NCBI GenBank assembly: GCA_036502625.1
Contig: DASXYG010000026.1
Span: 1-64,000 of the forward strand
DNA length: 64,000 bases
DNA from: DASXYG01 sp036502625
GTDB lineage: Bacteria; Actinomycetota; Actinomycetes; Streptosporangiales; Streptosporangiaceae
Direction: 5' to 3'
A program made the translations under genes and the position numbers. How positions within the stretch are numbered: position 1 is the stretch's first letter; the number at the start of each line of letters is the position of its first letter. Positions 41,793 through 50,584 of the stretch are shown piece after piece. Under the pieces are notes generated by a model that was not told where the DNA came from, searched no databases, and saw only the letters and a program-made list of their open reading frames with translations.

Positions 41793-42515
41793 CTACAGGC
41801 GCTGGGCTTCCATGGCCTCCTCGACCACGCCGCCCGAGCCGTCGGGGGCCACGAAATAGCTCGTCGCGCCGTCGTGGACGGCGACCGACCGGGCCGGCTT
41901 GACGCCCTCGTAGTGCAGCGCCGCGCCCTCGTCGACGGCGTAGCCGGGGTCGAGCGCGCCCTCGCCGACGAGCCGGTGGTACAGCGGGCGGCGCTGCTCC
42001 TCGCCGTCGTAGTGCGGGCAGTGGGAGTACGGCAGCAGGCCCAGGCCGTCCGGCAGGCCGACCAGGTCGGGGCCGAAGGAGTCGGTGGTGCCGCCGGTGT
42101 GCCAGCACAGCGAGCCCGCGCTCTGCCCGGTCAGCACCACGCCCGCCTCCCACGCGGCGCGCAGCGCGTCATCGACGGCGTGCAGCCGCCACAGCGCGAG
42201 GAGGTTCGCCGTGTTGCCGCCCGTTACGTAGACGAGGTCCTGGTCGAGCAGGTGCGCGCGGATGTCGGGCACGCTGGGCATCTGGAACAGCGCCAGGGAG
42301 CTCGGGACGGTGCCGGCCGCGGTGAACGCGCCGTACAGCATCGCGGTGAACTGCGGGGTGTCGCCGACCGCGGTGGTGACGAAGCAGACCTTCGGCCGCT
42401 CGGCGCCGGTGAGGTCGAGCGCGTAGCGGACCAGCGGGCTGATCCGCATCCCCACACGCGGCTCGCCCGTGAACGAACCGCCGCCGATGGCCACCACATG
42501 CCGCTGCCGTTCCAC
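41793..42515 (-). CDS. Peptidase E-like (S51) serine peptidase
   Basis: A 240-residue GATase-fold peptidase. The nucleophile Ser is in LTGQSAGSLCWHTGG and the His in YSHCPHYDGEE; VYVTGGNTANLLALW is also typical. Peptidase E cleaves Asp-Xaa dipeptides; cyanophycinase is the other S51 activity but is longer. The GTG at 42515 is preferred, having GGGAGG five bases upstream; an ATG at 42539 would add eight residues. Cytosolic. Confidence 0.88.
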   Translation of the reverse strand: MERQRHVVAIGGGSFTGEPRVGMRISPLVRYALDLTGAERPKVCFVTTAVGDTPQFTAMLYGAFTAAGTVPSSLALFQMPSVPDIRAHLLDQDLVYVTGGNTANLLALWRLHAVDDALRAAWEAGVVLTGQSAGSLCWHTGGTTDSFGPDLVGLPDGLGLLPYSHCPHYDGEEQRRPLYHRLVGEGALDPGYAVDEGAALHYEGVKPARSVAVHDGATSYFVAPDGSGGVVEEAMEAQRL

Positions 42516-42551
42516 GCCGACCTCCCGTATGTCCGCCATGTGCTGATCGTT

Positions 42552-44210
42552 TCACGAGCTCGTGCCGCGGGCGGCGCGGCGCTGGAAGATCGCGCGCAGG
42601 CGGGCGGTCTGCACCGGGGTCCAGCCGTTCGGCGCGGCCACCGCGACCCAGGCGTCGACCGTGTCGGCGCCGTAGCGGTGGCCGTGGCCGGGCGGGACGT
42701 CGGTGGAGAACGTCATGTCGGCGGTGACCTGCCAGAAGGTGACGAACGGGTACCAGCGCATGGCGCGTGGTACGTCCGGGCCGTACGGCCTGGTCAGCCA
42801 CTGCGGGCGGTGCAGCAGCAGGTCGGGCGACCACCACACGATGGGGTCCGAGGCGTGCTGGAGGTAGACGACGCGGGGGCGCCGCCAGGTGGGGCCGCCG
42901 CGGGCCAGGTCGGACGGGCCGCCCATGAAGCGGACCTGCGCGCCGTCCGCGTATTCGGGCCGCCACTCCGGTGTGCCGGGATCGCGGTCTCGGGCGAGGC
43001 CCCGCCACAGGCGGCTCTGGTTGGGCGGGCCCACCCACACGGCGCCGTCCGTACGGGCGGTGACGTCGGCGAGGCCGCGGAAGGCCGCCTCGCCGCCGAA
43101 CGCGCCGAGGCTCTCGCCGAACACCATGAGCCTCGGCCGGGAACCCGCGGGCCGCTTCGACCAGGCGCGGTAGACCTCGTCGAACAGGGCGCGGCCGGCC
43201 GCGCGCGACCGCGACTTGTCGGCGATGAACGACAGCCAGCTCGGCAGGTAGGAGTACTGCATGGACACCTCGGCGGTGTCGCCGCCGTAGAGGTACTCCA
43301 GGGGGTCGGACAGGCCGGAGTCGACCCAGCCGGTGCCGGTCGCGGTGGCCACGGCGAGCACCTTGCGGTCGAACGCGCCGGTGCGCTCCAGCTCGCGTAC
43401 GGCCAGGCGGGCGCGGGCATGGGTGTCGTCCGCGGAGGCGCGCCCGACGTACACCCGGATGGGCCGCTTGGCGGGGCGCCCGGTGACCGCGCCGATCTCC
43501 TGGGTCGTGGGGCCGCCGTCGACGAACGCGCGGCCCTCGCGGCCGAGCGTGCGCCACGGGACCAGCGACCGCGCGCCGCCGGAGCGCAGCGTGCCGGACG
43601 GGCGGGCGACGCCGGGTTCGTCGCCCTGGTCGCGCAGGGCGAAGACGTGGTTGGTGGCGCGGGTGGCGAGGTTGGACACCAGGCCGTCGATCGCGCCCAT
43701 TGCCAGCGCGGTGACCAGCAGCATCGCGGCGATGCGCGCGGGCGCGGCCGGCACCCACCGGCCGAGGAAGCGCGCCGTGCGCCGGGTGGCGGCGCGGACG
43801 AGCCGGGCCAGGGCGAGGAGCGCGGCGGCCACCCCGGTGGCGACGGCGAGCGTGCCGACGTAGTTCTCCGGTTGGTCGACCGGCATGCCGATCATCCGCC
43901 GGGCGTCGGCCTGCCAGTTCGCCCCGGCGACCATCATCGTCGGCACCACGCCGAGCGCGATCACCGCCAGCGCGTATCCCGCGTAGCGGCGCCAGCGCGG
44001 TGGTACGTCGGGGACGCGGAACTCGCGGAGCACCCACCAGGTCGTGCAGGCGATGGCGTAGCCGGTGGCCGCGCCGATGCCGGACTGCACGCCCTGGAGG
44101 TACCAGACGCGGGGGAGCAGCGACGGGGTGAGCGTCCACGCGAAGAACAGCAGCGCGGCGGCGAGGCCGGCACGGGAGAGGTGGAGGGACGGGAGACGGC
44201 GACGGCTCAT
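42552..44210 (-). CDS. Membrane alpha/beta hydrolase (Abhydrolase_9-like)
   Basis: A 552-residue protein with four TM helices in the N-terminal third (residues about 13-180) and a C-terminal alpha/beta-hydrolase domain. The nucleophile elbow is MVFGESLGAFGGEA, and QHASDPIVWW probably supplies the acid. The family (PF10081-like, found across actinobacteria) is uncharacterised; lipid or wall-ester hydrolysis is a guess. The ATG at 44210 is close after a GATACT box, so it may have a very short leader. The peptidase E gene follows 36 bases later. Confidence 0.83.
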   Translation of the reverse strand: MSRRRLPSLHLSRAGLAAALLFFAWTLTPSLLPRVWYLQGVQSGIGAATGYAIACTTWWVLREFRVPDVPPRWRRYAGYALAVIALGVVPTMMVAGANWQADARRMIGMPVDQPENYVGTLAVATGVAAALLALARLVRAATRRTARFLGRWVPAAPARIAAMLLVTALAMGAIDGLVSNLATRATNHVFALRDQGDEPGVARPSGTLRSGGARSLVPWRTLGREGRAFVDGGPTTQEIGAVTGRPAKRPIRVYVGRASADDTHARARLAVRELERTGAFDRKVLAVATATGTGWVDSGLSDPLEYLYGGDTAEVSMQYSYLPSWLSFIADKSRSRAAGRALFDEVYRAWSKRPAGSRPRLMVFGESLGAFGGEAAFRGLADVTARTDGAVWVGPPNQSRLWRGLARDRDPGTPEWRPEYADGAQVRFMGGPSDLARGGPTWRRPRVVYLQHASDPIVWWSPDLLLHRPQWLTRPYGPDVPRAMRWYPFVTFWQVTADMTFSTDVPPGHGHRYGADTVDAWVAVAAPNGWTPVQTARLRAIFQRRAARGTSS

Positions 44211-44263
44211 ATCGCGTCAAGTATCCCGTGCCCTGGTGACATCTTGTGACCGTCGCAGGTACG

Positions 44264-44298
44264 CGAGGGGCCCGCGCCGGTGTGGCGCGGGCCCCTCG
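44264..44298. terminator. Terminator of the lpdA-sucB operon
   Basis: CGAGGGGCCCGCGCC and GGCGCGGGCCCCTCG make a perfect 15-bp stem with a 5-base loop just after the sucB stop. Confidence 0.85.
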
Positions 44299-44313
44299 GT
44301 CGTACGGCGGGCG

Positions 44314-45963
44314 TCAGACGAGGCCGAGGTCGGCCTCGAACGCGCCCTCCTCGAGCCGTGCCTTGATCGTCTGGAGGAAGCGGGCCGCGTCGGCGCCGTC
44401 GACCAGGCGGTGGTCGTACGTCAGGGAGAGGTAGACCATCGAGCGGACCGCGATGACCTCGCCGAGCTGCGCGTCGTCGACGACGACCGGGCGCTTCACG
44501 ACGAGGCCGGCGCCCAGGATGCCGACCTGCGGCCGGTTCAGGATCGGCGTGTCGAACAGCGCGCCCACCGAGCCGGTGTTGGTCAGCGTGAACGTGCCGC
44601 CGTACAGCTCGTCCGGGCTGACCTTGTTGGCGCGGGTGCGGCTCGCGAGGTCGGCGATCTTACGGGCGAGGCCGCCGAGGTTGAGGTCGCCGGCGTCCTT
44701 GATCACCGGGGAGACGAGGCCGCGCTCGGTGTCCACGGCGACCGCGAGGTGCTCGGCGTCGTAGTACGTGACCTCCTTCTTCTCCTCGTCCATGCTGGAG
44801 TTCAGCTTCGGGTGCTGCTTCAGCGCCTCGACGGTGGCCAGGGCGAAGAACGGCAGGAAGCTGAGCTTCGTGCCCTCACGGGCGAGGAACTCGGCCTTGG
44901 CGCGGTCGCGCAGCCGGGCGATCTTGGTGACGTCCACCTCGACCACCTGGGTGAGCTGCGCCGCGGACTGTAGCGACTCGACCATGCGGCTCGCGACGAG
45001 CTGGCGCAGCCGGGTCATCTTGACCGTCTTGCCGCGCAGCGTGGTGTCGACCTCGACGGGACGCGGCTTCGCCGGCGCCGCGGCGGGGGCGGCGGCCTCG
45101 GCCGGTGCGCTGGGCGCGGCCGCCGCGGCGGGCTGCGCCGCGGGCGCGGGCGGTGCGGCCTGCGCCTGCTCGCGCTGGACGCGGGCGGCCTCGAGGACGT
45201 CCTGCTTGCGGACGCGGCCGCCGACGCCGGTGCCCGTCAGCGAACCGAGGTCGACGTTGTGCTCCGCGGCGAGCTTGCGCACGAGCGGCGTGACGTACGG
45301 GCCCTCGCCGCCGGGCGCCTCAGGAGCGGCCTCCCAGTTGTTGCCGGCCGGCGACACGGCACCGGCGGACGCGCCGTCCGGGGCGGGTGCCGGGGCGGCG
45401 GGCTGGGCCGGCGCGGGCGCCTCGGGCGCGGCCTCCCAGTTGTTCCCGTTGGGACGCGCCTCCCAGTTGTTGCCGTCCGGACGCGCTTCCCAGTTGTTGC
45501 CGTCGGGGCGGGCTTCCCAGTTGTTGCCGTCGGGCTGGGCGTCCGGGCTCGTGCCGGTGGGCGCGGGCTGCTCCGGCGCGGGCTGCTCCGGTGCGGCGGG
45601 CGCCTCGGGCGCGGCCTCCCAGTTGTTCCCGTCCGGCTGGGCGGCGGGCTCGGGCTGGGCGGGCGCGGCGGGCTCGGCGGCCGGCTCGGCCGCGGGGGCG
45701 GACTCGGCGGGCGCGGCAGGAGCGGCGCCCTCGCCGATCAGCGCGAGCTCCGCGCCGACCTCGACGGTCTCGTCCTCGGCGACCTTGATGCTCTGGAGCG
45801 TGCCGGAGGCGGGCGACGGGATCTCGGTGTCGACCTTGTCGGTCGAGACCTCAAGAAGCGGCTCGTCGGCCTCGACGCGGTCGCCTTCCTTCTTCAACCA
45901 GCGCGTGACGGTGCCCTCGGTAACGCTCTCTCCGAGCTGGGGCATAGTGACGGAGGTCGGCAT
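44314..45963 (-). CDS. sucB: 2-oxoacid dehydrogenase E2 (dihydrolipoamide succinyltransferase)
   Basis: A 549-residue E2 acyltransferase. One N-terminal lipoyl domain holds the lipoyl-Lys in EVSTDKVDTEI. A very long linker (about 82-245) follows, then a peripheral-subunit-binding domain (TPLVRKLAAEHNVDLGSLTGTG) and the catalytic domain ending in DHRLVDGADAARFL. Actinomycete homologues often carry two lipoyl domains; here the second is missing and the linker has six P-x-GNNWEA motifs, four of them in tandem 27-bp repeats. The annotated symbol follows Streptomyces; use in both oxoglutarate and pyruvate complexes is possible. AAGGAG precedes the ATG. Confidence 0.93.
   Translation of the reverse strand: MPTSVTMPQLGESVTEGTVTRWLKKEGDRVEADEPLLEVSTDKVDTEIPSPASGTLQSIKVAEDETVEVGAELALIGEGAAPAAPAESAPAAEPAAEPAAPAQPEPAAQPDGNNWEAAPEAPAAPEQPAPEQPAPTGTSPDAQPDGNNWEARPDGNNWEARPDGNNWEARPNGNNWEAAPEAPAPAQPAAPAPAPDGASAGAVSPAGNNWEAAPEAPGGEGPYVTPLVRKLAAEHNVDLGSLTGTGVGGRVRKQDVLEAARVQREQAQAAPPAPAAQPAAAAAPSAPAEAAAPAAAPAKPRPVEVDTTLRGKTVKMTRLRQLVASRMVESLQSAAQLTQVVEVDVTKIARLRDRAKAEFLAREGTKLSFLPFFALATVEALKQHPKLNSSMDEEKKEVTYYDAEHLAVAVDTERGLVSPVIKDAGDLNLGGLARKIADLASRTRANKVSPDELYGGTFTLTNTGSVGALFDTPILNRPQVGILGAGLVVKRPVVVDDAQLGEVIAVRSMVYLSLTYDHRLVDGADAARFLQTIKARLEEGAFEADLGLV
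45431..45538 (-). repeat. 27-bp tandem repeat inside sucB linker
   Basis: Four exact-length 27-bp units coding R/Q-P-(D/N)-GNNWEA. Two further single GNNWEA copies lie outside at about 45327-45345 and 45613-45632. All are in frame. Confidence 0.93.
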
Positions 45964-46007
45964 GGCTTTCAGCGACTCCTTCTCATACTCATACGTGAGG
46001 CCATCGG

Positions 46008-47384
46008 TTAGCTGTGGGTGTGCAGCGGCTTGCCGGCGAGGGCGAGGTGTGCCTCGCCGACCGCCTCCGACTGCGTGGGATGCGGATGGATGAGCTGCGC
46101 CACCTCGGACGGCAGCGCCTCCCAGTTGTAGATGAGCTGGCCCTCGGCGACCAGCTCGCCGACGCGGCTGCCGACCATGTGGACGCCGAGGACGGGACCG
46201 TCCTTGGCGGCGATGACCTTCACCGCGCCCTGCGTCTGCAGGATCTGGCTCTTGCCGTTGGCGCCGAGGTCGTACGTCACCTCGTGGATGTCGTACCCCC
46301 GCTCGCGGGCCTGAGCCGAGGTGATGCCGACCGAGGCGACCTCGGGCTCGCAGTAGGTGACGCGGGGCACGCCGTCGTAGTCGACCGGGGCGGGCCGCAG
46401 CCCGGCCAGCCGCTCGGCGACGTTGATGCCCTCGGCGAAGCCCACGTGCGCGAGCTGCGGCGTGGCGATGAGGTCGCCCACCGCGGAGATCGTGGGCACG
46501 GACGTCTGACAGTGCTCGTCGACGACCACGCAACCGCGGTCCATCGGCACGCCGGCCTCCTCGTAGCCGAGGTCGTCGGACACCGGTCCGCGGCCGGTGG
46601 CGACGAGCAGCAGTTCGGCGTCCAGCGTCTTGCCGTTCTCCAGCTCCGCGACCACGCCCGTTTCCGTGGTCTTGGCGCCGGCGAACCGCACACCGAGTTC
46701 GTACGCGATGCCGCGCCGGCGGAACGCGCGCTCCAGCAGCTTGGAGCTCGACTCCTCCTCGGTGGGCACCAAGTGGGGCAGCATTTCGACGATGGTCACC
46801 TCGGCGCCGAACGACCGCCACACGCTGGCGAACTCCACGCCGATCACGCCGCCGCCGAGGATGACCACCGAACGCGGCACGCGCTCCAGGCGCAGCGCCT
46901 CATCGCTTGAGATGATCCGCTCGCCGTCGAGGTCCAGGCCGGGCAGCGTCTTCGGGCGCGAGCCCGTGGCCAGGACGACGTGCTCGCCGCGGTAGACGGT
47001 GTCGCCGACGCGGACCTCGGTGGGGGAGACGAGCCGGCCGTCGCCCTCCACGATGGTGATCTTGCGGCTCTTGATGAGCCCCTGCAGGCCCTTGAACAGC
47101 CGCGAGACGACCTTGTCCTTGTAGGAGTTCACCGACGGCATGTCGATGCCCTCGAACCTGGCCCGTACGCCGAACGACGCGCTCTCGCGGGCGGAGTCGG
47201 CCACCTCAGCGGCGTGCAGCAGCGCCTTCGTCGGGATGCAGCCGCGATGCAGACAGGTGCCGCCGACCTTGTCCTTCTCGATGAGCGCGACGGACTTGCC
47301 GAGTTCCGCCGCGCGAAGGGCACACGCGTAACCGCCGCTGCCCCCGCCCAGGACGACTATGTCGAAGGCGCTGGTATCAGCCAC
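46008..47384 (-). CDS. lpdA: Dihydrolipoyl dehydrogenase (E3)
   Basis: A 458-residue flavoprotein re-oxidising dihydrolipoyl groups on E2. The FAD fold GGGSGGYACALRAAELG, the redox disulphide in GGTCLHRGCIPTKALLH, the NAD fold GGGVIGVEFASVW and the C-terminal HPHPTQSEAVGEA (base His and Glu) are complete. The GTG at 47384 is set by AAGGAG. sucB lies 44 bases downstream in the same operon. Confidence 0.97.
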   Translation of the reverse strand: MADTSAFDIVVLGGGSGGYACALRAAELGKSVALIEKDKVGGTCLHRGCIPTKALLHAAEVADSARESASFGVRARFEGIDMPSVNSYKDKVVSRLFKGLQGLIKSRKITIVEGDGRLVSPTEVRVGDTVYRGEHVVLATGSRPKTLPGLDLDGERIISSDEALRLERVPRSVVILGGGVIGVEFASVWRSFGAEVTIVEMLPHLVPTEEESSSKLLERAFRRRGIAYELGVRFAGAKTTETGVVAELENGKTLDAELLLVATGRGPVSDDLGYEEAGVPMDRGCVVVDEHCQTSVPTISAVGDLIATPQLAHVGFAEGINVAERLAGLRPAPVDYDGVPRVTYCEPEVASVGITSAQARERGYDIHEVTYDLGANGKSQILQTQGAVKVIAAKDGPVLGVHMVGSRVGELVAEGQLIYNWEALPSEVAQLIHPHPTQSEAVGEAHLALAGKPLHTHS

Positions 47385-47462
47385 AGAAGGCTCCTTGTCC
47401 GGATCGTTCGGCAACGTGCATCTTTCCACTTCCTGCGGGTGTGCGGGTCATCTGGGGCGGAA

Positions 47463-48986
47463 TCACGCACTCCGGGTGGCGGGATTGGTGCCCTCCGCCA
47501 GATCCTCCGCGACCTGCACGAGCGTGCGTACGGCGACGCCCGTGCCGCCCTTCGGGGTGTAGTCGTGCGCCTCGCCCTGGTTGAAGGCGGGGCCGGCGAT
47601 GTCGATGTGCACCCACGGCACGCCGTCGGGGATGAACTCGGACAGGAACACGCCCGCGCTGAGCATGCTGCCCCACCGCTCGCTCGCGTGGTTGGTGATG
47701 TCGGCGACGGAGGAGTCGAAGTAGCGGCGCAGCTCCGGCGGGAGCGGCATCGACCACATGGACTCGCCGGTGCGCGTCGCCGCATCGGTCACGCTGTCGC
47801 GTACGGCGTCGTCGTTGCCCATGACGCCGGACGTGCGGGTGCCGAGCGCGACGAGCTGGCCGCCGGTCAGCGTGGCCACGTCGATGATCAGGTCGGGGGA
47901 GTCCTCGGCGGCGCGGCCGATCGCGTCGGCCATCACCAGGCGGCCCTCGGCGTCGGTGTTCATCACCTCGATGGTGGTGCCGCCGTACGACGTGACGACG
48001 TCGGACGGGCGCTGCGCGGCGCCGCCGGGCATGTTCTCCGCGATCGCCAGGTAGCCGACCACGTTGACCGCCGGGCGCAGCGCGGCGATGGCGCGCAGCG
48101 CGCCGAGCACGGCCGCGGCGCCGCCCATGTCGGACTTCATCCAGTCCATCGACGCGGCGGGCTTCAGCGACAGGCCGCCGGTGTCGAACGTGATGCCCTT
48201 GCCGATCAGCGCGAGCGTCTTCGTCGCGCCGGGGTGGTCGTACGCCACCCGGACCAGCCGGGGCGGGTTCACCGAACCCTGGCCGACCCCGATGATCGCG
48301 CCGTAGCCCCCCGCGACCAGGGCCTCCTCGTCGAGGACCTCGACCCCGAGCCCCGCGGTCTCGGCGACCTCGGACGCGATCTTGGCGAGCTCGCTCGGCG
48401 GGAGGTCGCCGGGCGGGGTGTTCACCAGGTCGCGGACCAGCGCCACGGACTCGGCGAGCGTCTCCGCGCGCTCCACCGCGGCGGAGGAGGCGCCCGCGGC
48501 CGGCGTGATGATCGTCACCGACTCCGCGGGCGCGCTGGCGGTGGTGTCGGACGTGCGGTACTTCAGGAACGCGTAGTTGCCGAGCAGCGCGCCCAGCGCC
48601 ACGGCGGACGCCTCGCCGGTGTCGCGCGCGGGCAGCGCCACGGCGACCCGGTCGTGACCTGCGGCGGCGCGCAGAGCGGCGCCCGCGGCGCGGCGCAGCG
48701 TCTCGGCGTCGAAGCGGTCGCCCTCGGGGGCGGCGCCCAGGCCCGCGGTGATGATCAGCGGCGCCTTCACCGCGCCGAGGGTGGGCATGCGCGTGATCTC
48801 ACCGGCCTTACCGCGCGCGCCGAGCGCCTTGGCGGCGGCGGCCAGCCGTCCGCCGAGAGCGTCGTCGACGTCATCGGAACCGGGGGCCGGCCGCGGACCG
48901 TCCTGGCTGGTCACCAGCCCGACGACGAGGACATCGACGTCGGCGGAGCGTGCGGCGTCTGCGCTGAGAGACACGGATTTACTCAC
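47463..48986 (-). CDS. pepA: Leucyl aminopeptidase
   Basis: A 507-residue M17 cytosolic aminopeptidase requiring two metals. Signatures GKGITFDTGGLSLKP and NTDAEGRLVMADAI hold the metal ligands and the active-site Lys/Arg; the poorly conserved N-terminal domain is present. The GTG at 48986 has a TAGCAT box seven bases upstream and no useful ribosome site, so the mRNA is probably leaderless. It precedes lpdA in the same direction, 78 bases apart. Confidence 0.96.
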   Translation of the reverse strand: MSKSVSLSADAARSADVDVLVVGLVTSQDGPRPAPGSDDVDDALGGRLAAAAKALGARGKAGEITRMPTLGAVKAPLIITAGLGAAPEGDRFDAETLRRAAGAALRAAAGHDRVAVALPARDTGEASAVALGALLGNYAFLKYRTSDTTASAPAESVTIITPAAGASSAAVERAETLAESVALVRDLVNTPPGDLPPSELAKIASEVAETAGLGVEVLDEEALVAGGYGAIIGVGQGSVNPPRLVRVAYDHPGATKTLALIGKGITFDTGGLSLKPAASMDWMKSDMGGAAAVLGALRAIAALRPAVNVVGYLAIAENMPGGAAQRPSDVVTSYGGTTIEVMNTDAEGRLVMADAIGRAAEDSPDLIIDVATLTGGQLVALGTRTSGVMGNDDAVRDSVTDAATRTGESMWSMPLPPELRRYFDSSVADITNHASERWGSMLSAGVFLSEFIPDGVPWVHIDIAGPAFNQGEAHDYTPKGGTGVAVRTLVQVAEDLAEGTNPATRSA

Positions 48987-48993
48987 GGCTCCG

Positions 48994-48999
48994 ATGCTA
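48994..48999 (-). promoter_or_regulatory. -10 box TAGCAT, leaderless pepA
   Basis: TAGCAT on the minus strand ends seven bases before the pepA GTG. Confidence 0.6.
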
Positions 49000-49071
49000 G
49001 TCGTGGCCGGAGGCCCGCAATGCCGCATCGCGGCCGGTGCGGTGGCCGGATCCGACCATGGACGGCCGCCG

Positions 49072-49866
49072 TCAGCCGGGAGCGGCCGCCACTACGAGCA
49101 GGGCGGCGGTGGCGGCGAGCTCCACGAGGGCGCCGAGGACGTCGCCGGTGACGCCGCCGAGCCTGCGCACGGCATGCCGCTCCATGGCGACGGCCACCGC
49201 GACCGCGACGACCACCGCCACCGCGTACCGGACCCCGAACGCCGCCGCGGCCCCGGCCACCAGGACCGACGCCGCCGCCACGACCGGTACGGGCACCGTG
49301 CCCGCGACCAGCGCGCCGAGCCCGTCCGGCCGGGCGCTCGGCACACCGCGCCGGCACGCCCACGTCACGGCGAGCCGCCCCGCCACCGCCGCGACCAGCA
49401 GCGCACCGGCGGCGCGCGGCACACCGCCCAGGTCGTACGCCCTGGCCACCGCCCCGACCTGCGCCAGCAGCGCGAACACCAGCGTGACGACGCCGAACGG
49501 CCCGATGTCGGACCGCTTCATGACCTCCAGCGCGCCCTCGGGGCCGCGATGGCTGCCGAGCCCGTCCGCCAGGTCGGCCAGCCCGTCGAGGTGCAGCCCC
49601 CGCGTGGCCACCGCGCAGACGGCGACCGCCAGCACCGCGGCGACCGGCCCGCCGAGCCCGGCGTACGCCGTGCCGGCCAGCACCGCGCCGCCCACCGCGC
49701 CCACGAGCACCCCGGCGACCGGCGCGAACGCCATCGCCCAGCGCGCCGCGCCGCGATCGACCCGCCACGCGCGACGGGTCGGCACGGGCAGCACCGTGAA
49801 GGTGGTCAGCGCCATGACCAGCCCGTCGAGCAGGCCGTCCGGCACGGCCCCGCGTTCGAACCTCAC
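49072..49866 (-). CDS. cobS: Adenosylcobinamide-GDP ribazoletransferase
   Basis: A 264-residue cobalamin synthase joining alpha-ribazole to adenosylcobinamide-GDP, with about six TM helices. The motif RGLHLDGLADLADGLG and the following MKRSDIGPFG are diagnostic. A GTG start at 49866 with GGAG ten bases upstream is used. The cobU-type gene lies 0.7 kb away on the same strand; cobT, often nearby, is not in the window. Confidence 0.94.
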   Translation of the reverse strand: MRFERGAVPDGLLDGLVMALTTFTVLPVPTRRAWRVDRGAARWAMAFAPVAGVLVGAVGGAVLAGTAYAGLGGPVAAVLAVAVCAVATRGLHLDGLADLADGLGSHRGPEGALEVMKRSDIGPFGVVTLVFALLAQVGAVARAYDLGGVPRAAGALLVAAVAGRLAVTWACRRGVPSARPDGLGALVAGTVPVPVVAAASVLVAGAAAAFGVRYAVAVVVAVAVAVAMERHAVRRLGGVTGDVLGALVELAATAALLVVAAAPG

Positions 49867-49969
49867 GCGCCCATGCTCCCGCAGCCCGCGGGCGCCCCAT
49901 GGCGCGGTCCCCGCGGAACCCGGCCGTACCCGGCCACGTCAGACGCAGGAGGCCGGTCGCCGGCCGTTG

Positions 49970-49975
49970 TAATCT
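49970..49975 (+). promoter_or_regulatory. -10 box TAATCT before the membrane PH-like protein gene
   Basis: TAATCT, with a leader of about 35 bases that includes CGGAGG. No -35 is convincing. Confidence 0.35.
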
Positions 49976-50015
49976 CCCGTAGCCGCCCCCGCGGCACCGG
50001 ACCGGAGGTGGCCTC

Positions 50016-50570
50016 GTGACCTTTCCCGCCGTTCAGCCGCCCCCCGGCGCGCTCGTGATCCGGCGCGCCGAGGCCGAGGAGCGGCGGGCGGACCGCGCCC
50101 TGGGACGCAAGGTCGTGCGCGAATCCGTCTTCTTCGGCGTCTGCCTCGCCGCCACCGCGGCGATCGGCTGGACCGGGTTCGTGGTGTCGAAAACCCTGTT
50201 CTTCATGGCCGCGGCGCCGCTGATCTGCGCGGTGGCCGCCGTCGTCGCGCTGTGGAGGTCCCAGCGGGCGCGGAGCACCGGGCGGCGCCTGGGCGGCCTG
50301 GAGCTGTGGCTGTCCCCCGAGGGGGTCGCGTACGTCGGCGCGGCCGGGTTCTTCCCCGCGCCGTGGGCCGCCGTACGCGCGATCTCCTTCCACGCCGAGG
50401 CCCTGGTCGTGGACGTGCGCGGCTGGGGCGGGCCGCTCGCGGAGCTTGCCCCCCATGGCGAGCCGTGCTCCGTGCGCATGCCGCTGGCCGGCACGGGCGT
50501 CGACCGCCCGACGATCGGCTACGCCGTCCGGCAGATGACGGGCGGCCGCGTCACCGTCGGCGCCGGCTGA
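50016..50570 (+). CDS. Membrane protein with PH-like C-terminal domain
   Basis: A 184-residue protein with an Arg/Glu-rich N-tail, two close TM helices (about 38-80) and a cytosolic beta-rich tail (about 90-184, containing LWLSPEGVAYVGAAGFFPAPWAAVRAISF) resembling bacterial PH domains. No known function. GGAGG precedes the GTG. It sits between cobS and cobU on the opposite strand, convergent with cobU. Confidence 0.75.
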   Translation: MTFPAVQPPPGALVIRRAEAEERRADRALGRKVVRESVFFGVCLAATAAIGWTGFVVSKTLFFMAAAPLICAVAAVVALWRSQRARSTGRRLGGLELWLSPEGVAYVGAAGFFPAPWAAVRAISFHAEALVVDVRGWGGPLAELAPHGEPCSVRMPLAGTGVDRPTIGYAVRQMTGGRVTVGAG

Positions 50571-50584
50571 GGCTCCCCGCGCCG

